From assembly GCF_002846415.1 (NCBI RefSeq), contig NZ_PJMX01000001.1, forward strand, positions 4,898,001-4,962,000: DNA of 64,000 nt, written 5' to 3'. Below the pieces are notes generated by a model. That model was given only the letters and a program-made list of their open reading frames with translations. It ran no database searches and had not been told where the DNA came from. Positions 1-7,945 of this stretch are shown one piece after another. The translations under genes were made by a program, and so were the position numbers. The stretch comes from Streptomyces sp. TLI_146 (GTDB lineage Bacteria; Actinomycetota; Actinomycetes; Streptomycetales; Streptomycetaceae). Numbering within the stretch: position 1 is the first letter of the stretch; each line of letters starts with the position of its first letter.

Positions 1-1
1 C

Positions 2-2218
2 GTCCTGCCGGATTTCTACATGCCGTATCCGGCGCGGCTCAATCCCCATCTCGAAACCGCCCGGGTCCACTCCCGCGAGTGGGCGCGCGAGATGGGCATG
101 CTGGAAGGTTCCGGCATCTGGGAGCTGAGCGACCTCGACGCCCACGACTACGCGCTGCTGTGCTCGTACACCCACCCCGACTGCGACGCGGAGGCCCTCT
201 CCCTGGTCACCGACTGGTACGTGTGGGTCTTCTTCTTCGACGACCACTTCCTCGAACAGTTCAAGCGGACCCTCGACAGTGACGGCGGCAAGGCCTATCT
301 CGAACGGCTGGCCGCCTTCATGCCCATGGATCTCGACGACGGGTTTCCCGAGCCCACCAACCAGGTCGAGAAGGGGCTCGCCGACCTGTGGGCCCGGACC
401 GTTCCCGGCATGTCCTACGGCTGGCGGGAACGGTTCGCCGAGTCCACCCGCAACCTCCTCAACGAGTCCATGTGGGAGCTCGTCAACATGAACGCGGGGC
501 GCGTCGCCAACCCCGTCGAGTACATCGAGATGCGCCGCAAGGTCGGCGGCGCGCCCTGGTCGGCGGGGATCATCGAGTACGCGGCGAACGCCGAACTCCC
601 GGCCGCCGTCGCCTCCTCGCGCCCGCTGCGGGTCCTCACCGACGCCTTCGCGGACGGCGTCCATCTGCGCAACGACCTCTTCTCGTACCAGCGGGAGGTG
701 GAGGACGAAGGAGAGCTCAGCAACGGGATCCTCGTTCTGGAGACGTTCCTCGGGTGTTCCACCCAGGAAGCCGCCGAGACCGTCAACGACCTCCTCACCT
801 CCCGGCTCCAGCAGTTCGAGAACACCGCCCTCACCGAAGTCCCCGCGCTGTGTCTCGACAAAGGCCTCAGCGCGGACGAGTGCGCGCGGATCGCCGCGTA
901 CGTGAAGGGGCTCCAGGACTGGCAGTCCGGCGGGCACGAGTGGCACATGCGCTCCAGCAGGTACATGAACAAGGAGGCGCAGGAGCGCAGTTCGATGTTC
1001 GGCGGGGTGCTCGGCACCTCCGCGCTGGACATCAAGAACCTCTTCGGGCGCCCGGCCGCGGCCCGGCTGCGCAGCCACACCCATGTGCCGTTCCAGCAGG
1101 TCGGGCCGTCTGTGCTGCCCGACTTCGACGTCCCCTTCGCGCTGGGGCTCAGCCCGCACCACGCCGAGGCCCGGGACCGCTCGGTCGCCTGGGCGGGCCG
1201 GATGGGGCTGCTCGGCGACATCTGGGACGAGCAGAAGCTGATCGGCTACGACTTCGCGCTCTGCTCGGCCGGACTCGACCCGGACGCCACCTTGGAGGAG
1301 CTGGAGCTCCACGCGGAGTGGCTGACCTGGGGGACGTACGGGGACGACTACTACCCGCTGGTGTACGGGCGTTCGCGCGATCTCGCCGGTGCGCGGGTCG
1401 CCCATGCGAGGTTCCTCGACATCCTGGACGCCGACCGCCCCCAGGCGGGGATCGCCCTCGCCGTCACCCCGATGGAACGTTCGCTCGCCGATCTGTGGGC
1501 GCGTACGGCGGAGCCGATGTCCCCGTACGGACGGCAGGCCTTCCGCCGCGCGGTCGAAGTGATGCTGGAGAGCTGGCTGTGGGAGCTGCTCAACCAGGGC
1601 CAGCACCGCATCCCCGACCCGGTCGACTACATCGAGATGCGGCGGCACACCTTCGGCTCCGAGCTGACCGTTTCCCTGGGCCGGCTGCGGCACGCCGACA
1701 CGCTGCCGCCGGAGATCTTCCGTACGGGCACGATGAGCGCCCTGGAGAACTCCGCGATGGACTACGGGATGCTGATCAACGACTTCTTCTCGTACCAGAA
1801 GGAGATCGAGTACGAGGGCGAGGTGCACAACCTGCTCCTGGTCGTGCAGCGCTTCTTCGACTGCGACTACCCGGCGGCCGTGCGGATCGTCGACGATCTG
1901 ATGCGCTCGCGGATGCAGCAGTTCCTGCACATCAAGGAGACCGGGATCCCGCTGCTGTACGAGGAGTTCGGGCTCGACGCGGACGGGCGGGCGGCGCTCG
2001 ACGCGTATGTGAAGGAGTTCGAGGACTGGATCGCGGGGATCCTGCACTGGCACCGGAACGTGCGCCGCTACAGCGAGGAGTCGCTGCGCGGCGGCTCGCT
2101 GCCGAACGTGGTCCCCTCGGTCCTCGCCTCCTCCGGGCCCGGCACGGCCGCCCTCCGCCTCGCCCAGCTGGTGGCGCAGCCCGCGCCCGCCCCGGTAGCG
2201 GGGCTCAGCGGGGCGTGA
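2..2218 (+). CDS. geoA: Geosmin synthase (germacradienol/germacrene D synthase), 5' end missing
   Basis: This bifunctional class I terpene cyclase converts farnesyl diphosphate to germacradienol in its N-terminal half and on to geosmin in its C-terminal half. The frame is open to the window edge (VLPDFYMPYPARLNPH), so the true start lies just upstream and only about ten to fifteen residues should be missing; the internal ATG at 20 is not the start. The N-domain shows DDHFLE about 80 residues in and NDLFSYQRE further on, the usual metal-binding pair. The C-domain shows DDYYP and NDFFSYQKE. About 738 residues are visible, normal for the family. The next gene starts 13 bases after the stop. The family call is very secure. 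Confidence 0.97.
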   Translation, partial: VLPDFYMPYPARLNPHLETARVHSREWAREMGMLEGSGIWELSDLDAHDYALLCSYTHPDCDAEALSLVTDWYVWVFFFDDHFLEQFKRTLDSDGGKAYLERLAAFMPMDLDDGFPEPTNQVEKGLADLWARTVPGMSYGWRERFAESTRNLLNESMWELVNMNAGRVANPVEYIEMRRKVGGAPWSAGIIEYAANAELPAAVASSRPLRVLTDAFADGVHLRNDLFSYQREVEDEGELSNGILVLETFLGCSTQEAAETVNDLLTSRLQQFENTALTEVPALCLDKGLSADECARIAAYVKGLQDWQSGGHEWHMRSSRYMNKEAQERSSMFGGVLGTSALDIKNLFGRPAAARLRSHTHVPFQQVGPSVLPDFDVPFALGLSPHHAEARDRSVAWAGRMGLLGDIWDEQKLIGYDFALCSAGLDPDATLEELELHAEWLTWGTYGDDYYPLVYGRSRDLAGARVAHARFLDILDADRPQAGIALAVTPMERSLADLWARTAEPMSPYGRQAFRRAVEVMLESWLWELLNQGQHRIPDPVDYIEMRRHTFGSELTVSLGRLRHADTLPPEIFRTGTMSALENSAMDYGMLINDFFSYQKEIEYEGEVHNLLLVVQRFFDCDYPAAVRIVDDLMRSRMQQFLHIKETGIPLLYEEFGLDADGRAALDAYVKEFEDWIAGILHWHRNVRRYSEESLRGGSLPNVVPSVLASSGPGTAALRLAQLVAQPAPAPVAGLSGA

Positions 2219-2231
2219 TCGACTTGCGGGC

Positions 2232-3152
2232 ATGGGCCATGACCACGGTCCCACGGGAGCTGCGGGCACGCTGAGCGGCACGTTCCGCAGCCGGCTGCTG
2301 TGGACCATCGGCATCAGCGCGTCGATCACCGTCATCCAGGTGGTCGGCGCGCTGCTCTCCGGCTCCCTCGCACTGCTCGCGGACGCCGCGCACAGCCTCA
2401 CCGACGCGGTCGGCGTCGCGCTGGCGCTCGGCGCGATCACTCTGGCCCAGCGCGCCCCGACGCCCCGGCGCACCTTCGGCTTCTACCGGGTGGAGATCTT
2501 CTCGGCCGTCCTGAACGCCCTGCTGCTCGTGGCGATCTTCGTCTGGGTGCTGTGGTCGGCGATCGGCCGGTTCAGCGAGCCCGTCGAGGTCAAGGGCGGG
2601 CTGATGTTCGCGGTCGCGGTGGGCGGCCTCGCGGCGAACCTGGTCGGGCTCTGGCTGCTGCGGGACGCCAAGGACCAGAGCCTCAATCTGCGCGGCGCCT
2701 ATCTGGAGGTCCTGGGCGACGCGCTCGGCTCGGTCGCGGTGATCGTCGGAGGTCTGGTCATCCTCCTGACGGGCTGGCAGGCCGCCGACCCGATCGCCTC
2801 CATCGTGATCGGCCTGCTGATCGTGCCGAGGGCGTACGGGCTGCTGCGCGACGCCCTGCACGTCCTGATGGAGGCCACCCCGCAGGACATGGACCTGGCG
2901 GAGGTGCGCCGGCACCTCCTCAACGAGCCCGGCGTGCTGGCGGTCCACGATCTGCACGGCTGGACCGTCACCTCCGGAATGCCGGTCCTCACCGCCCATG
3001 TGGTGGTCTCCGCCGACGCGCTGGCCGACGGCTACGGGGACCTCCTCGGGCGCCTCCAGCGGTGCGTCGGCGACCACTTCGACGTGGCCCATTCCACGAT
3101 CCAGCTGGAGCCCGAGGGACACCCCGAGACGCCCGGTGCACTGCACAGCTAG
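2232..3152 (+). CDS. Cation diffusion facilitator (CDF) family metal exporter
   Basis: A 306-residue CzcD/ZitB-type inner-membrane antiporter that probably exports Zn2+ or a similar divalent metal in exchange for protons. About six hydrophobic helices run from residue 20 to 200. The metal-site residues appear as ADAAHSLTDAVG in helix II and EVLGDALGS in helix V (H/D and D positions). A cytoplasmic C-terminal domain with LHGWTVTSGMPVLTAHVVV follows. The N-terminus carries a small His motif (GHDHG). It starts 13 bases after the geosmin synthase stop and may be co-transcribed, although no functional link is known. The exact metal cannot be told from sequence. Confidence 0.93.
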   Translation: MGHDHGPTGAAGTLSGTFRSRLLWTIGISASITVIQVVGALLSGSLALLADAAHSLTDAVGVALALGAITLAQRAPTPRRTFGFYRVEIFSAVLNALLLVAIFVWVLWSAIGRFSEPVEVKGGLMFAVAVGGLAANLVGLWLLRDAKDQSLNLRGAYLEVLGDALGSVAVIVGGLVILLTGWQAADPIASIVIGLLIVPRAYGLLRDALHVLMEATPQDMDLAEVRRHLLNEPGVLAVHDLHGWTVTSGMPVLTAHVVVSADALADGYGDLLGRLQRCVGDHFDVAHSTIQLEPEGHPETPGALHS

Positions 3153-3191
3153 TCCGGTCCTTGCTTTCCCGCCGGGGGAGCGGTAGCCCCT

Positions 3192-3218
3192 TGTCACATC
3201 CTGGCCCGGCGCGTCGTC
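3192..3218 (+). promoter_or_regulatory. ECF41-type promoter (TGTCACA-N16-CGTC)
   Basis: TGTCACA lies at 3192-3198 and CGTC at 3215-3218, exactly 16 bases apart. This is the published target motif of ECF41 sigma factors, and it sits directly in front of an SDR gene plus ECF41 sigma factor operon. A start site about 7 bases past CGTC would fall at or next to the ATG at 3227, so the mRNA would be leaderless or nearly so. Autoregulation is inferred. Confidence 0.8.
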
Positions 3219-3226
3219 CTAGGGAC

Positions 3227-4003
3227 ATGGACATCGCCATTGCGGGAGGGACGGGGACGCTGGGTAGCCGCGTCGCCGAGGAGCTGCGTACGCGGGGGCA
3301 CCGCGTACGGGTGCTGAGCCGTAGGTCACCGGAGTACCCGGTCGACCTGAACACGGGGGAGGGCCTGATCGACGCCCTTGCGGGGTGCGACGTCGTGGTG
3401 GACGCGGCCAACGGCCACGGGACCGCCAAGGGGGCGGCCCGCACGCTCGTGGACGGCTCGCGGCGGCTGCTCGCCGCCGCGCGCGCCGTGGGCGTACAGC
3501 ACCACGTATGCGTCTCGATCGTGGGCTGCGACATGGTGCCGATGGGATACATGCAGGTCAAGGCCGAACAGGAGTGGGTCGTACGGGAGGGCAGGGTGCC
3601 CTGGACGATCGTGCGGGCCACCCAGTTCCACGAACTGCTCGCCTCGGCGCTCGCGTCGGCCGCCAAGTGGGGGGTGGTGCCGGTGCCCCGGGCGCGGCTG
3701 CGCACGGTCGCCTGCATGGAGGCCGCCTGGGTGGTCGCCGACGTGGCGGAGGGGGTGCCGCACCGGGGGCGGATCGAGGTGTGCGGGCCCGAGGACACCG
3801 ACGTCCGCGAGATGGCCCGGGTCTGGCGCAACGTCACCGGGCGCAAGGCCGTCCTGATGCCGATGCCGCTGCCCGGCCGGATGGGCCAGGCGCTGCGGGC
3901 GGGCGCGCTGACCGTCGAGCGGCCGGATGTGCGCGGCACCATGTCGTTCGGGGAGTGGCTGCGCACCGAGCAGGTCTGGGCGAGCGTCGCGGGGCTGCGG
4001 TGA
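3227..4003 (+). CDS. NAD(P)-binding SDR-type protein, partner of the ECF41 sigma factor (COE protein)
   Basis: A 258-residue atypical short-chain dehydrogenase/NmrA-like protein. The N-terminus has the dinucleotide-binding loop AGGTGTLGSRVA, followed by a Rossmann-type pattern (VVVDAANG, VSIVGCD) and a GYMQVKAEQE stretch that takes the place of the usual YxxxK. ECF41 sigma genes are typically next to a carboxymuconolactone decarboxylase, oxidoreductase or epimerase gene (together called COE), and this fits the epimerase/oxidoreductase class. The start ATG lies directly downstream of the ECF41 promoter. Its stop overlaps the sigma gene start by four bases (GTGA). The substrate is unknown. Confidence 0.88.
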   Translation: MDIAIAGGTGTLGSRVAEELRTRGHRVRVLSRRSPEYPVDLNTGEGLIDALAGCDVVVDAANGHGTAKGAARTLVDGSRRLLAAARAVGVQHHVCVSIVGCDMVPMGYMQVKAEQEWVVREGRVPWTIVRATQFHELLASALASAAKWGVVPVPRARLRTVACMEAAWVVADVAEGVPHRGRIEVCGPEDTDVREMARVWRNVTGRKAVLMPMPLPGRMGQALRAGALTVERPDVRGTMSFGEWLRTEQVWASVAGLR

Positions 4004-4908
4004 GCGGGGCGCGCGGGCCGCTGTCCAACGAGGACGGACTGGCCCGGGCCTTCGAGCGCGAGCGGCCCCGGCTGCTGCGGGTCGCCTATACGACGACGGG
4101 GTGCCTGGCGGAGGCCGAGGACTGCGTCCAGGAGGCGTGGCTGCGGCTGCGCGGCCTGGAGGACCCGGGGGCCGTACGGGATCTGCGCGCCTGGCTCACG
4201 ACGACCGTGGGGCGCCTGGCCCTGGACGCGCTGGGGAGCGCGCGGGTGCGGCGCGAGCGGTACGTCGGCACCTGGCTGCCGGAGCCGCTGGTGGAGCACG
4301 CGCCGGACGAGCAGGACCCCGCCGACCGGGTCACGCTCGACGAGTCGGTGTCCATGGCCCTGATGATCGTCCTGGACGAGCTGTCGCCCGCCCAGCGCAC
4401 CGCGTTCCTGCTGCACGACGTGTTCGGGCTGCCCTTCGAGGAGGTCGCGGGCGTGGTGGGCCGCACCCCGGCGGCCGTACGCCAGCTGGCCTCGCGGGCC
4501 CGCCGCCACGTCGACGGCAGCCGCCCGCACCACCCCGCCGGATACGCCCGCCAGCGCGAGCTGGTCAGCGCCTTCGGCCAGGCCTGCCAGGAGGGGGATC
4601 TGGAGCGGCTGGTCTCGCTGCTCGACCCCGAGGTGGTCTGGCGCGGCGACGGCGGCGGCAAGGTGACGGCCCTGAACGGCATCGTGCGCGGCGCCGACAA
4701 CGTGGCACGCGGCATCGTCGCCCTCACCCGCGTACACGTCCCCCCGGACGGCCTGCGCCTCGCCCACGTCAACGGCGCGCCCGGCCTGGCCCTGTACCAC
4801 TGGGACGGCGCCCGCACGATCGTGGCGATCACCGTGGACGGCGGCCGGATCACATCGGTGGACGCCATCCGCAACCCGGACAAGCTGATGCACGTACCGG
4901 ACGCGTAG
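4000..4908 (+). CDS. RNA polymerase sigma factor, ECF41 (SigJ-like) family
   Basis: A 302-residue sigma-70 family factor. Region 2 spans about residues 14-80 (DCVQEAWLRL, LRAWLTTTVGRLALD) and region 4 about 118-172 (LSPAQRTAFLLHDVFGLPFEEVA). The linker contains WLPEP at 92-96, and a SnoaL-like C-terminal extension of about 120 residues ends in NPDKL at 292-296. WLPEP and NPDKL are the two signature motifs of ECF41, in which the extension controls sigma activity in place of an anti-sigma factor. No anti-sigma gene is present. It starts at GTG overlapping the SDR gene stop, so translation is probably coupled. The inducing signal is unknown. Confidence 0.94.
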   Translation: MSGARGPLSNEDGLARAFERERPRLLRVAYTTTGCLAEAEDCVQEAWLRLRGLEDPGAVRDLRAWLTTTVGRLALDALGSARVRRERYVGTWLPEPLVEHAPDEQDPADRVTLDESVSMALMIVLDELSPAQRTAFLLHDVFGLPFEEVAGVVGRTPAAVRQLASRARRHVDGSRPHHPAGYARQRELVSAFGQACQEGDLERLVSLLDPEVVWRGDGGGKVTALNGIVRGADNVARGIVALTRVHVPPDGLRLAHVNGAPGLALYHWDGARTIVAITVDGGRITSVDAIRNPDKLMHVPDA

Positions 4909-5020
4909 GGGCTCCACGGGGCTGCGGTTGTCTGTCTGCGGTTCCCCGCGCGGATCCGCTTGGACCCCGCCTGCTCTCCGACGTCCGCCCGCGCCACGCC
5001 GACCGGTTCGGGCGACCAGT

Positions 5021-5067
5021 CAGGCCTCCTTCGGCCCGTCACGCCGTGACGGGCCGAAGGAGGCCTG
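5021..5067. repeat. Perfect 47-nt palindrome (23-bp arms, 1-nt centre)
   Basis: Bases 5021-5043 are the exact reverse complement of 5045-5067, with only 5044 between. It lies between the end of the sigma gene and tRNA-Ser, two convergent units, so it may act as a bidirectional terminator. It has no T-run on either side. The arms are unusually long and exact, and the stretch 4909-5123 contains no gene. Confidence 0.85.
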
Positions 5068-5123
5068 CGCGCCTGCGCGCCCGTGGGCTCCCCTGGACCG
5101 CGTCGGCCTCAGCCCACCAACGG

Positions 5124-5157
5124 CGAAGGGCCCCACCGCAAGCGGTGGGGCCCTTCG
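5124..5157 (-). terminator. Hairpin terminator downstream of tRNA-Ser
   Basis: A perfect 16-bp stem (CGAAGGGCCCCACCGC and its complement) closes an AA loop about 20 bases past the 3' end of the leftward tRNA-Ser. No clear U-run follows, which is common for Streptomyces terminators. Confidence 0.7.
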
Positions 5158-5178
5158 ACTTCGTGCCCGGTGAGGCAC

Positions 5179-5266
5179 TGGCGGAGGATACGAGATTCGA
5201 ACTCGTGAGGGGTTGCCCCCAACACGCTTTCCAAGCGTGCGCCCTAGGCCACTAGGCGAATCCTCC
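5179..5266 (-). tRNA. tRNA-Ser (GGA)
   Basis: On the minus strand a class II tRNA folds with acceptor GGAGGAT/ATCCTCC, anticodon loop TTGGAAA (anticodon GGA), a long variable arm and T-loop TTCGAAT. The genomic sequence encodes the 3' CCA (5179-5181). It decodes UCC and UCU. Confidence 0.95.
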
Positions 5267-5341
5267 GCCGCAAACAATACAAGACGCTGAGGGGTGCTCG
5301 CGAACTCGTTCCCCGGTCGGGGATCGGGTACCCTGTGCGGA

Positions 5342-5427
5342 GCCCCTCACGTGGCGCTATCTGACTGAACTCCCCCAGGGCCGGAAGGCAGCAAGGGTAG
5401 GTCGGCTCTGGCGGGTGCGTGGGGGGC
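5342..5427 (+). ncRNA. ffs: Signal recognition particle RNA (4.5S/small SRP RNA)
   Basis: The RNA component of SRP, which pairs with Ffh for co-translational membrane targeting. The conserved domain IV apex is visible (GGCCGGAAGGCAGCA then AGGGTAGGTC), and the ends pair (GCCCCTCACG with CGTGGGGGGC). The length of about 86 nt suits the short actinobacterial form. A TACCCT -10 box at 5329-5334 lies 7 bases upstream. Its position just before dnaX is the usual one in actinobacteria. Confidence 0.93.
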
Positions 5428-5612
5428 GCTTACGTTTGCGGAACCCCGGCGGGTCGCCGGCGGGTCGCCAGCGGGCTGGGCCCGGTCCGGCCCAGTGGGT
5501 GGTGGCCGTCACGGCCCGCCCGTGGCCCCCGCGTACGGCCACCCCCGCCGCGCACACCCCGCCCAATTCCCCCGCGAACCGCGACCCGGGCTCGGTTGTC
5601 AGTCCGCCCCGA

Positions 5613-5618
5613 TAACCT
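5613..5618 (+). promoter_or_regulatory. -10 box of a predicted leaderless dnaX transcript
   Basis: TAACCT ends 7 bases before the GTG start of dnaX, which predicts transcription beginning at or next to the start codon. There is no convincing Shine-Dalgarno sequence. The upstream stretch 5428-5612 holds an 11-bp tandem GGCGGGTCGCC-like repeat and no gene. Confidence 0.55.
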
Positions 5619-5625
5619 CGTAGGT

Positions 5626-7884
5626 GTGTCGTCCCTTGCGCTGTACCGCCGCTATCGCCCGGAGTCCTTCGCCGAGGTCATTGGGCAGGAGCATGTCACC
5701 GACCCGCTGCAGCAGGCGCTGCGGAACAACCGGGTCAATCACGCGTACCTGTTCAGCGGGCCGCGCGGCTGTGGAAAGACGACCAGTGCCCGGATCCTTG
5801 CCCGCTGTCTGAACTGTGAGCAGGGGCCCACGCCCACCCCGTGCGGCGAGTGCCAGTCCTGTCGGGACCTCGCGCGCAACGGGCCGGGCTCCATCGACGT
5901 CATCGAGATCGACGCCGCCTCGCACGGTGGCGTGGACGATGCCCGTGAGCTGCGCGAGAAGGCCTTCTTCGGCCCCGCCAGCAGCCGGTACAAGATCTAC
6001 ATCATCGACGAGGCCCACATGGTCACCTCGGCGGGGTTCAACGCCCTGCTGAAGGTCGTCGAGGAGCCGCCGGAGCATCTGAAGTTCATCTTCGCCACGA
6101 CCGAGCCCGAGAAGGTCATCGGGACCATCCGGTCGCGGACACATCACTATCCCTTCCGGCTCGTGCCGCCCGGGACTTTGCGTGAGTACCTGGGTGAGGT
6201 CTGCGGGCGGGAGGGGATCCCGGTCGAAGACGGCGTGCTGCCGCTCGTCGTGCGCGCCGGGGCCGGGTCCGTGCGTGACTCGATGTCCGTGATGGACCAG
6301 CTCCTCGCGGGCGCCGCCGACGACGGTGTGACGTACGCCATGGCCACCTCCCTCCTCGGCTACACGGACGGGTCGCTGCTCGACTCCGTGGTGGACGCGT
6401 TCGCCTCCGGTGACGGCGCCGCCGCCTTCGAGGTCGTCGACCGGGTCATCGAGGGCGGGAACGACCCCCGCCGGTTCGTCGCCGACCTGCTGGAGCGGCT
6501 GCGGGACCTCGTCATCCTCGCCGCCGTCCCGGACGCGGGCGAGAAGGGCCTCATCGACGCGCCCGTCGACGTCGTCGAGCGCATGCAGGCCCAGGCCTCC
6601 GTGTTCGGCGCCGCCGAGCTCAGCCGGGCCGCCGACCTCGTCAACACCGGGCTGACCGAGATGCGGGGCGCCACCTCGCCCCGGCTCCAGCTGGAGCTGA
6701 TCTGCGCGCGCGTGCTGCTGCCCGCGGCGTACGACGACGAGCGCTCGGTCCAGGCCCGGCTCGACCGGCTGGAGCGCGGCGCCCACTTCCAGCCGGGCGC
6801 GGGGGCCGGACCCGCGATGGGGTACGTGCCGGGGGCCGAGGCCCATCCGCCGATGCCCCCCGTGCCCGCCGGACACGGCCCCGAGGCCGCCCGGGCCGCC
6901 GCGCGCGCCGCCGCCCCGGCCGCGCCCCAGGCGCCCGCCCCGGCCGCCCCCGCCCCCGTACAGCAGCCGCCGGTCCAGGCCCCGCCCGCGCCCGCTCCCG
7001 AGCCCGTCCCGCAGGCCCCGGCCCCGGGCGCCTGGCCCGGTGCGGCCGCGCCCGGCGGCGGTCAGAGCGGCGGCGCTCAGGGCGGCGGTGCTCAGCGGCC
7101 CGGCGCCTGGCCCGGTGCCGGAGGTTCCGCTTCCGGAAGCGCGGCCGCCCCCGCACCCTCCGCCCCCACCACCGGCGGCGCCGGAGCCTGGCCCTCCGCC
7201 TCCAGCCCCGGCCAGCCCGCGCAGACCCCCGCCCCGGCCCCCGAGCCGACCCCGGCCGCCGCCCCCGCCGCCAACCCCGGCAGCGCCGTCCACGTACGGA
7301 ACATGTGGCCGGACATCCTGGAGGCCGTGAAGAACAAGCGGCGCTTCACCTGGATCCTGCTGAGTCAGAACGCGCAGGTGGCCGGATTCGACGGCACCAC
7401 CCTCCAGCTCGGGTTCATCAACGCCGGCGCCCGGGACAACTTCGCCAGCAGCGGCAGCGAGGAAGTCCTGCGCGGCGTGCTCGGCGAGCGCTTCGGGGTG
7501 CAGTGGAAGGTCGAGGCGATCATCGACCCGTCCGGCGGCTCCCAGCCCCCGGCCGCGGCGGGCAACTTCGGCGGCGGAGGCAACCCCGGCTCCGGCAACG
7601 GCGGCTACCAGGCCCAGGGCGGAGGCGGCTTCACCCCCTCCCGCCCCCAGTCGCCCCCGCCCGCCGCGACCCCGGCCGCCCCCGCCCCCGTACAGCAGCC
7701 GCCGCAGGCCTCCGCGCCCGCGCGGCAGGCGCCCCCCGTGGCGCAGGAGCCGCCGCCGGTGCGTCTGGAGGACGACGTTCCGGAGGACGACGACCCCGAC
7801 CTCGTGGACAACGCGCTCTCCGGCCACGACCTCATCGTCCGCGAGCTCGGCGCGACGGTGGTGGAGGAATATACGAACGAGTAG
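5626..7884 (+). CDS. dnaX: DNA polymerase III subunits gamma and tau
   Basis: The clamp-loader ATPase subunit of the replicative polymerase, 752 residues. The N-terminus (LALYRRYRPESFAEVIGQ) is typical and fixes the GTG start at 5626; the frame is open further upstream but that part is not family-like. Walker A GPRGCGKT is at residues 45-52, zinc-binding cysteines at C64, C73, C76 and C79, Walker B IIDEAHM near 127-133, and ATTEPEKV as the sensor. Residues from about 390 to 570 and 640 to 705 are low-complexity Pro/Ala/Gly/Gln, flanking a tau-type domain (NMWPDILEAVKNKRRFTWILL). No slippery A-run was seen, so a frameshifted gamma form is not predicted. Confidence 0.96.
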   Translation: MSSLALYRRYRPESFAEVIGQEHVTDPLQQALRNNRVNHAYLFSGPRGCGKTTSARILARCLNCEQGPTPTPCGECQSCRDLARNGPGSIDVIEIDAASHGGVDDARELREKAFFGPASSRYKIYIIDEAHMVTSAGFNALLKVVEEPPEHLKFIFATTEPEKVIGTIRSRTHHYPFRLVPPGTLREYLGEVCGREGIPVEDGVLPLVVRAGAGSVRDSMSVMDQLLAGAADDGVTYAMATSLLGYTDGSLLDSVVDAFASGDGAAAFEVVDRVIEGGNDPRRFVADLLERLRDLVILAAVPDAGEKGLIDAPVDVVERMQAQASVFGAAELSRAADLVNTGLTEMRGATSPRLQLELICARVLLPAAYDDERSVQARLDRLERGAHFQPGAGAGPAMGYVPGAEAHPPMPPVPAGHGPEAARAAARAAAPAAPQAPAPAAPAPVQQPPVQAPPAPAPEPVPQAPAPGAWPGAAAPGGGQSGGAQGGGAQRPGAWPGAGGSASGSAAAPAPSAPTTGGAGAWPSASSPGQPAQTPAPAPEPTPAAAPAANPGSAVHVRNMWPDILEAVKNKRRFTWILLSQNAQVAGFDGTTLQLGFINAGARDNFASSGSEEVLRGVLGERFGVQWKVEAIIDPSGGSQPPAAAGNFGGGGNPGSGNGGYQAQGGGGFTPSRPQSPPPAATPAAPAPVQQPPQASAPARQAPPVAQEPPPVRLEDDVPEDDDPDLVDNALSGHDLIVRELGATVVEEYTNE
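6939..7704 (+). repeat. 34-bp direct repeat inside the dnaX linker
   Basis: Bases 6939-6972 and 7671-7704 are identical over 34 bp. Both are read in the dnaX frame and encode PAAPAPVQQPP. The copies flank the folded tau-type domain, so each low-complexity linker carries one. Confidence 0.85.
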
Positions 7885-7932
7885 CGGTACGGGGTTCGGT
7901 GACCCGTACGAGGGAGAATCCGCCACTCCGGC

Positions 7933-7938
7933 TAGGCT
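7933..7938 (+). promoter_or_regulatory. -10 box of a predicted leaderless purD transcript
   Basis: TAGGCT is followed by exactly 7 bases and then the GTG start of purD, with no Shine-Dalgarno sequence between. The same geometry appears before dnaX and purF. Confidence 0.6.
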
Positions 7939-7945
7939 GGCTGCC

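Noticed and set aside
5626..7884. Programmed frameshift in dnaX
   Set aside because: No slippery A-run or similar heptamer was seen near the end of the ATPase domains.
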